Below are positions 59,365-64,000 of a stretch of DNA of 64,000 nt, in pieces. This DNA is from Desulfobacteraceae bacterium UBA2245 (GTDB lineage: Bacteria > Desulfobacterota > Desulfobacteria > Desulfobacterales > UBA2245). Position numbers and translations under genes: made by a program. The stretch spans positions 102,877 to 166,876 of the forward strand of contig DDYB01000017.1 of assembly GCA_002347265.1 (NCBI GenBank), in the 5' to 3' direction. The notes beneath the pieces are model-generated. The model saw nothing but the letters and a program-made list of their open reading frames with translations, ran no database searches and was not told the origin of the DNA. Position 1 is the first letter of the stretch; each line of letters begins with the position of its first letter.

Positions 59365-60309
59365 CTACCACTGGGCAATGGCGCCGCCGGTGGTCGGAAA
59401 GCTGAACTCAGGCGTCAGGTACCCGCGCTTTTTGACCCCGAACACATTGCGATTGATGATGCCGTCGTCCATCTTGTCGCGTCTGACCTGTTCAAAAACA
59501 TCGAATTTGACGCGCAAGCCCCACTGCTCCACGGTATGCGTTTTGCCGTCCTCCTCGCTGACGACGGGAAGCGCGAGGCGTTTGCCTTCAGGGGTAACGG
59601 CCTCGACGATGATATAGTAGTTCCGGGCATTCGGGTTATTCTCGGGAATTCTCCATACGCCGCTGGACGCGTCCGGCCTTGAAACGATGTGCAACCGGTA
59701 CTCCAGGGTCAACTGATCATAAAGCTGTCTGAGCGCCGCATATCCTTGGTTCACGGCATCGGCATCCTGACGCGACACACCGGCCATGGCAGTCTCGTAA
59801 AGCCCTTCAGCCTGCTTCCGCGCCGCATCCTCACGAGCCTCGGCCAGCACGCGATCCCGCTCCTCGGCAAGCTTTGCCGGCATGGCCGTCAGTTCCTGCA
59901 AAGTACGCTGCTGCTCCTCCCGGACACGATTCTGAGGCACGGTCACAAAGAAATAGTGAATCGTGTAGATCGCCAGCAGGACCAGGACCGCCAGCGCCCC
60001 CCGCTTGACCCAACGCCCGCGGTTGACGTACAGGCGGGCAAGGGTCAGCTGAAAACTGCTTTCCGGAGGGCGGTAGGTAAAACGCTCCTCGCGAAGGGCT
60101 TTCACGCCTTCAGCGATAATGTCGTCAGATACGGCAAGCCCCTGCCCGGCGTAGATATCCCGGACCTTTTCGATCAGCGCCCGGTCATGATCCTCGGCCC
60201 CGAGCTCGCGGTCGACGAGCGACTGCTGGTGCCGCAGCGTGTCCACCACGTCCATGGCCAGCATAACCTCGTTGAGATCAATTTTTCGAGTCTGTTCGTT
60301 GTCACTCAT
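59365..60309 (-). CDS. DUF6384-like membrane protein
   Basis: The 314-residue protein has a conserved-looking cytosolic N-terminus (LNEVMLAMDVVDTLRHQQSLVDRELGAEDHDRALIEKVRDIYAGQGL). One transmembrane helix is at about 101-122 (ALAVLVLLAIYTIHYFFVTVP), followed by a coiled region (EEQQRTLQELTAMPAKLAEERDRVLAEAREDAARKQAEG). A C-terminal beta-rich domain comes last (GVWRIPENNPNARNYYIIVEAVTPEGKRLALPV). It resembles DUF6384 proteins. Its start overlaps the TelA-like stop by 8 bases (ATGAGTGA), so the two are translationally coupled. Confidence 0.65.
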   Translation of the reverse strand: MSDNEQTRKIDLNEVMLAMDVVDTLRHQQSLVDRELGAEDHDRALIEKVRDIYAGQGLAVSDDIIAEGVKALREERFTYRPPESSFQLTLARLYVNRGRWVKRGALAVLVLLAIYTIHYFFVTVPQNRVREEQQRTLQELTAMPAKLAEERDRVLAEAREDAARKQAEGLYETAMAGVSRQDADAVNQGYAALRQLYDQLTLEYRLHIVSRPDASSGVWRIPENNPNARNYYIIVEAVTPEGKRLALPVVSEEDGKTHTVEQWGLRVKFDVFEQVRRDKMDDGIINRNVFGVKKRGYLTPEFSFPTTGGAIAQW

Positions 60310-61480
60310 TGCCCAGTTGCTTTCCGGCGGCGGTCAGCTGCACGAGACGCCGCTTGCCGTCCTCCACCGCCTGCCGGATCTCCAGCTCGTTGCGGGTGCT
60401 AAGTTCGCGCATTTCGGCAATCAGAGAGCGTGACTTTTCCTGGAAATTAATCACCGAGTCGAGCAGTTTCTTAACGCTCTCCGCCTTGATGGTAGGGCCA
60501 TAGCCGGCCCGCAGGGCCTTTTCCTGAACCTTGTCGCCCACATCGGACAGGGTCTCGAGGCTCTTGTTGATGCCCTCCTTCATGGCGTTCAGGGTTTCAG
60601 TGCTCTCGTGAAGCCCCTGCAGGCTCGTAAAAGAGGCGTTTAAGGCCGTAAAAACCGTTTCATTGGTGCCGAAGAAAGAAACCGCCTGGGAGTAGACGCG
60701 CTCCTTGATATCGGAGGTCTGGGCCAGACGCGCCATGACCACCTCGGTGGTGTTGTAGCTTACCGACAGGTTCTCGGCCAGGTCTTTTGCAATTTGATAT
60801 CGTTTGTCCTGCATCTGCAGTTCGCGCAGAAACTCGTCGCGGGCAAGCTCCAGTCTCGCCATCTGCTCCCGGTCCTGGCCGGCGTATGCTTCCAGCGCCT
60901 TGACCGCTTCTTCCAGACGGGCCTTGGCCACCTCGACCGCGGTCTCGGCTTTTTTGAGCACCTGAAAAGCCATCACCTGAGCCTCTTTCAGAGCGCCTCG
61001 AAAATCCCGGTAGGACTCCAGAATCTGAACCTCGCGCTCCATCTGGTCCTTGGTGTCGGCCGATACCTCCAGGTAGGTCTTCTTGATCTTGCGAAAGCGG
61101 CTGGGAATATCTCCTCGGGTGGCCTTCATCCAGAAGTTGGAGATCTTCTCCATGGTGTCGATTTTGCCATCGCCGAGCTGGTCGACCATGGATTTGGCGT
61201 CGTCGCGGATACTGTTGAATGCATTGGTGATGTCTTCATAGCGCTCGCCCACGTTCATTGCGGTAATCTGCTCGCGCACCACCTCGTTGAAAACCGTGGT
61301 GCTGCTGAGAGTGCGGGCGATCGCAATGGTTTTTTCCTCGTCCAGGTCGCTGATCCGGTTGATCAGGGCGATGACCGGCATCTCATCCGGCTTTGCGGGC
61401 ATGAGACCCAGGTCGCGCAGGCCGTTCAGGGCCTTGTCAAGATACCGCAGGGGGGTTGAAACGATATTGGCTGGATTCAT
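60302..61480 (-). CDS. TelA-like cytosolic coiled-coil protein
   Basis: The 392-residue protein is all-helical. The N-terminal part has VSTPLRYLDKALNGLRDLGLMPAKPDEMPVIALINRISDLDEEKTIAIARTLS. The middle (KKTYLEVSADTKDQMEREVQILESYRDFRGALKEAQVMAFQVL) and C-terminal part (FTALNASFTSLQGLHESTETLNAMKEGINKSLETLS) follow the order seen in TelA (tellurite resistance-linked) proteins, which have no known enzyme activity. Start ATG follows AAGGAG. It leads the three-gene unit. Resemblance is by layout; a profile search is needed to confirm. Confidence 0.55.
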   Translation of the reverse strand: MNPANIVSTPLRYLDKALNGLRDLGLMPAKPDEMPVIALINRISDLDEEKTIAIARTLSSTTVFNEVVREQITAMNVGERYEDITNAFNSIRDDAKSMVDQLGDGKIDTMEKISNFWMKATRGDIPSRFRKIKKTYLEVSADTKDQMEREVQILESYRDFRGALKEAQVMAFQVLKKAETAVEVAKARLEEAVKALEAYAGQDREQMARLELARDEFLRELQMQDKRYQIAKDLAENLSVSYNTTEVVMARLAQTSDIKERVYSQAVSFFGTNETVFTALNASFTSLQGLHESTETLNAMKEGINKSLETLSDVGDKVQEKALRAGYGPTIKAESVKKLLDSVINFQEKSRSLIAEMRELSTRNELEIRQAVEDGKRRLVQLTAAGKQLGNE

Positions 61481-62089
61481 TTCTGCTCCTTTCCCTTATT
61501 CTGCAGGCAAGCTGCAATTGCGCATCCCGTGAGGTGCAATAATTCAAGAACAAGAATGGGTTGCCTATTTTCCTGTTGTCGGGGTTTAATTGTTGAACGA
61601 GTCTGATTTTCATCTTAACGTTCCCCTGAAGGCGGCAATTCATTGCGCTACCCATGGCGTCAAGCTAAAAACTCAGAATTCGAATCCAATGGAGCTGCCG
61701 ATTGAGAAGTTTTGAATGAGGCGCCTTAATTTTTTATAAGCGCCTGAAAATACCGGGTCAAGCAAAATATGCGAAGGCTGTAGCGCCAGGGCTTTACCAG
61801 GCAAATTCATAATTTGCGGTCTGGCCCCATCGCCTCACCGGCTTCTTTCGTATCGCGCTTCTCCCCTATTTTTTCGATCCGCCGCCGGCCCATCGACCGC
61901 ATTCCGGCAAAATCGATTCAGTCCGAACCGCATTTTGGTTCGCCGCATACCCGCATCGTGCACATGGTATATGGTGATGCCTGCGGGCCGAATTTCTCCT
62001 TGTCTACCTGTTCGCCGATTTATTTTTTACTTTACGAAAGTCAATTTTCGTGTTAGCGAAATGATCTTGTCGAAGACGAGGCTGTGCGT
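61481..62089. other. Gene-free interval between the TelA-like operon and intI
   Basis: No gene is supported in these 609 bases. A hairpin with a bulge (AGGCGC-C-TTA with TAA-GCGCCT) lies at 61719-61745. The part 61930-62089 reads with degraded text on either strand and may be remnant sequence from earlier insertions at the integron. The composition is mixed, with AT-rich stretches near 62020-62060. Confidence 0.4.
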
Positions 62090-63103
62090 TTATGTTGCCT
62101 TTTCGATGAGCCGGTCCAGCGGGCTTGAAACAGCCGATATGTCATTTGCCATCACATGCGTGTAGATTTCGGTGGTTTTGACGTCGGCGTGCCCCATCAA
62201 CTCCTGAACGACCCGGATATTGACGCCGTTTTCCAGCAGGTGCGTCGCAAACGAATGGCGAAACGTATGACAACTGACGCGTTTGGTGATTCCGGCTTTT
62301 TCCACCGCCGTCTTTACGGCCTTTTGAAGGCCGGATTCAAGAACGTGGTGCCGCCTTGTCGCATCCGTGATCGGATCCCGGCTCAGGTTCTTCGATGGAA
62401 AAACATACTGCCACCTGAATTCCCTGGACGCGGACGGATATTTTCGGGCCAGAGCCGCCGGCAGATACACCTCGCCATATCCCCTCTCAAGGTCCGCTTC
62501 ATGAAGGCGACTTACCTTCTCGATATGCTGGCGAAGCTCCGATTGGATCGATTGCGGGAAAAGCGTCGTGCGGTCCTTGCCTCCTTTGGCCTGCCGAACA
62601 TAAAGGATGTTGCGGTCAAAATCCAAATCCTGAACGCGAAGGCGAACGCATTCCATCAAACGAAGACCGCACCCGTAAAGGATTCCGGCCATCAGCAGAT
62701 GGGTTCCCGTCAAACCGGCCAATACGCGTTGAACTTCGGATTGCGTCATGACAGTAGGCGGCCTTGCATATTTTTTGGCCCTGACGGGTTCAAGCTGATC
62801 TTCAACCGGCTGATCGAGCACGTGGCGGTACAAAAAGAGGATCGCGTTCAGGGCCTGCCTCTGGGTGGAAGCCGACACCTTTGCCTCGGTGGCCAGATGG
62901 CTCAAAAAAGTTTCGATATGGGATTTGCCCATCTGCGAGGGGTGAATTTTAGCGCCGTGGAACTTGATGAACCGGACGATCCAGTCGCAATAGGTTTGTT
63001 CGGTTCGATAGGCGTAATGATGATAGCGCAACACCTGACGAACCTGATCCATCAGCTTTAATTTGGGATCCGGTTTGAATTTGGGTTTGTTCTTTGTTTC
63101 CAT
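62090..63103 (-). CDS. intI: Integron integrase IntI
   Basis: The 337-residue tyrosine recombinase has an N-terminal SAM-like domain (VRQVLRYHHYAYRTEQTYCDWIVRFIKFHG) and a catalytic domain with R148 (YGCGLRLMEC), the Lys region GGKDRT, H279-x-x-R282 (HTFRHSFATHLLENG), H305 (MGHADVKTT) and Y314 (EIYTHV). The extra IntI segment is present at about 210-255: YLPAALARKYPSASREF, then RWQYVFPSKNLSRDP, then RRHH. That insert is unique to integron integrases. Start at 63103 (METKNKPK) is set by the family; the frame runs on to 63229 without match. It is oriented away from the cassette, as usual. Confidence 0.93.
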   Translation of the reverse strand: METKNKPKFKPDPKLKLMDQVRQVLRYHHYAYRTEQTYCDWIVRFIKFHGAKIHPSQMGKSHIETFLSHLATEAKVSASTQRQALNAILFLYRHVLDQPVEDQLEPVRAKKYARPPTVMTQSEVQRVLAGLTGTHLLMAGILYGCGLRLMECVRLRVQDLDFDRNILYVRQAKGGKDRTTLFPQSIQSELRQHIEKVSRLHEADLERGYGEVYLPAALARKYPSASREFRWQYVFPSKNLSRDPITDATRRHHVLESGLQKAVKTAVEKAGITKRVSCHTFRHSFATHLLENGVNIRVVQELMGHADVKTTEIYTHVMANDISAVSSPLDRLIEKAT

Positions 63104-63124
63104 ACGATTTGTATATTGAACCGG

Positions 63125-63160
63125 AAACATGGAAAAATCAACACCCATTTTTCCATGTTT
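63125..63160. repeat. Perfect 13-bp inverted repeat near the intI start
   Basis: AAACATGGAAAAA and TTTTTCCATGTTT are separated by a 10-base loop, 22 bases from the intI start codon. It lies over the region where the intI promoter must be, so it may be an operator. Confidence 0.65.
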
Positions 63161-63205
63161 TATATAATAATATCGGAATATGTGGAATATTTTCCGTTTT
63201 ATATA
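63148..63205. repeat. Direct repeats in the attI-like interval
   Basis: TTTTTCCATGTTTTATATA (63148-63166) and TTTTCCGTTTTATATA (63190-63205) are direct near-copies about 40 bp apart. Paired direct repeats to the intI side of the core are what attI1 uses to bind IntI1. Additional TGGAAA and TTTCCA motifs lie at 63214-63227. Confidence 0.5.
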
Positions 63206-63232
63206 GGTGATAGGTGGAAAGTTTTCCATCTA

Positions 63233-63250
63233 TTGACATAGTTAGGTACC
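63233..63250 (+). other. attI-like recombination core site
   Basis: GTTAGGT at 63241-63247 fits the core GTTRRRY at which IntI cuts between G and T. It lies 138 bases upstream of intI, with a cassette-like gene starting 34 bases beyond. TTGACA at 63233-63238 is a possible -35 for a cassette promoter, but no good -10 follows. Confidence 0.6.
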
Positions 63251-63280
63251 ATCTCTTGAACAAACATTAGGTTCTCGCGT

Positions 63281-64000
63281 ATGAACGGGCAAGGAAATAC
63301 TTTTGAACTTCCCAAAAATATTGATCGCTATTTAGCAACCCTTTCGAAATACTATGGGAAGGAAGGCCAAAAACAATTACAGGAAATTATTGTTAATTCA
63401 CATGCTAAAGTTCACGCTGGATGGAGCTCTGACAATTGGAATGGTGGCACCTATGGTCATGCATTATATTTGGCCATTCCTGAATCAATTTATTTGAGCA
63501 CCGTAAATGATAAAGCGGAACTACAAGAGGAAATCCGTCAGGGGCTTAACAAAATTCATGATATACAAAATGAATTTATCGAAGAAGTATTTTTCGAAAT
63601 GGAGGTTCCTGCTGACCATGATTGGCGTAAGGATTCAGGCCTTCTCATAACACATAATAGAATCATACCAGACCCAGTGGCTAACCGGATTTGGGATAAG
63701 GATTGCTTTCGCGTATTTATTAGCCACAAAACAGAAGTAAAAAAAGAGACTTCTGGACTGAAGGAAAAATTAAAACTTTACGGTATTTCGTGCTTTGTGG
63801 CACATGAAGATATCCACCCTACCAAAGAATGGCAGAATGAGATCGAAAATGCGCTGCATACTATGGATACGTTTGTTGCATTATTAACAGATGGATTTCA
63901 TGATAGCCTTTGGACTGACCAAGAAGTTGGATTTGCATTTGGCCGAGGTGTGCCAATAATTTCGGTAAAATTAGGTAAAGACCCGTATGGTTTTATTGGT
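63281..64000 (+). CDS. TIR-domain protein, first integron cassette (incomplete at window end)
   Basis: The frame is open for 240 codons and runs off the window. Residues 1-140 are a domain I do not recognise (NSHAKVHAGWSS, then DNWNGGTYGHALYLAIPESI, then KIHDIQNEFIEEVFFEM). From 142 a TIR domain reads CFRVFISHKTEVKKETSGLKEKLKLYGISCFVAHEDIHP. Then EWQNEIENALHTMDTFVALLTDGFHDSLWTDQEVGFAFGRGVPIISV follows. Glu187 in WQNEIE is at the place of the catalytic Glu of NAD-cleaving TIR domains. Base composition is far more AT-rich than the chromosome, a sign of transfer. The start is ATG at 63281, 34 bases past the core site. NADase or signalling defence activity is inferred from the family. Confidence 0.85.
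   Translation, partial: MNGQGNTFELPKNIDRYLATLSKYYGKEGQKQLQEIIVNSHAKVHAGWSSDNWNGGTYGHALYLAIPESIYLSTVNDKAELQEEIRQGLNKIHDIQNEFIEEVFFEMEVPADHDWRKDSGLLITHNRIIPDPVANRIWDKDCFRVFISHKTEVKKETSGLKEKLKLYGISCFVAHEDIHPTKEWQNEIENALHTMDTFVALLTDGFHDSLWTDQEVGFAFGRGVPIISVKLGKDPYGFIG

Noticed and set aside
62035..62065. ACGAAA/TTTCGT hairpin after intI
   Set aside because: Short stem with no T-run on the minus strand, so not accepted as an intI terminator, and not an attC because the core boxes are missing.

Overview
The window looks like chromosomal DNA from an anaerobic Gram-negative bacterium of the Desulfobacterota (the former Deltaproteobacteria). Lipid A and LPS export genes (lptF, lptG, waaA, lpxK, an LpxL-type acyltransferase) show an outer membrane. 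A tungsten-type aldehyde:ferredoxin oxidoreductase, a hemerythrin, an LUD protein and a GlcD-type oxidase fit an anaerobe. The gene orders rpsF-rpsR-DUF2232-rplI-dnaB and yicC-remA-gmk, and the DUF4416, Trm112 and DUF5320 families, are typical of that lineage. The assignment rests on gene content only.

Layout. 1-3.8 kb: hemerythrin, YHS protein, metallophosphoesterase, a decayed transposase tail and tRNA-Glu/tRNA-Lys. 3.9-9.1 kb: biotin ECF transporter bioY-bioM-bioN behind birA with a candidate BirA operator, then an LUD protein and mpl. 9.4-14.8 kb: sirtuin, Ktr-type K+ uptake pair, hemL and a degenerate Tpt1/KptA-like gene beside tRNA-Lys(CTT). 15.1-21.5 kb: ribosomal protein/dnaB operon, hflX, suhB and a Cys-rich mini-protein. 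21.6-27.7 kb: GlcD-type oxidase, dnaA, an AT-rich origin-like interval and uvrA.

27.8-44.9 kb is a nearly continuous leftward block. Read in transcription order from 44.9 kb it is lptF-lptG-waaA-lpxK-ELM1-GT4-lpxL-like, trm112-DUF4416-yicC-remA-gmk-rlmB-icd-comF-pgeF-pyrK and atpZ-atpI-atpB-atpE. The c subunit carries the residues that bind Na+ in Na+-translocating ATP synthases. 45-51 kb: a glutamine amidotransferase, a WS/DGAT-like acyltransferase and an AOR locus with ubiquitin-like and E1-like partner genes for the pterin cofactor. 51.4-57.7 kb: mscL and an mscL fragment, enolase, a HAD protein, a 147-bp MITE-like element whose second copy is cut by the left edge of the window, a radical SAM/DUF5320/zinc-ribbon operon and a ChaN-family gene.

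57.8-64 kb is the accessory end. It has a three-gene operon of coiled-coil/membrane proteins (TelA-like, DUF6384-like, Gly-rich), then a chromosomal integron: an IntI integrase, an attI-like interval full of repeats with a GTTRRRY core site, and the start of an AT-rich cassette encoding a TIR-domain protein that runs off the window. The integron with its TIR cassette is the best candidate for an undescribed (defence) system. The three-gene operon and the Tpt1-like protein come next.
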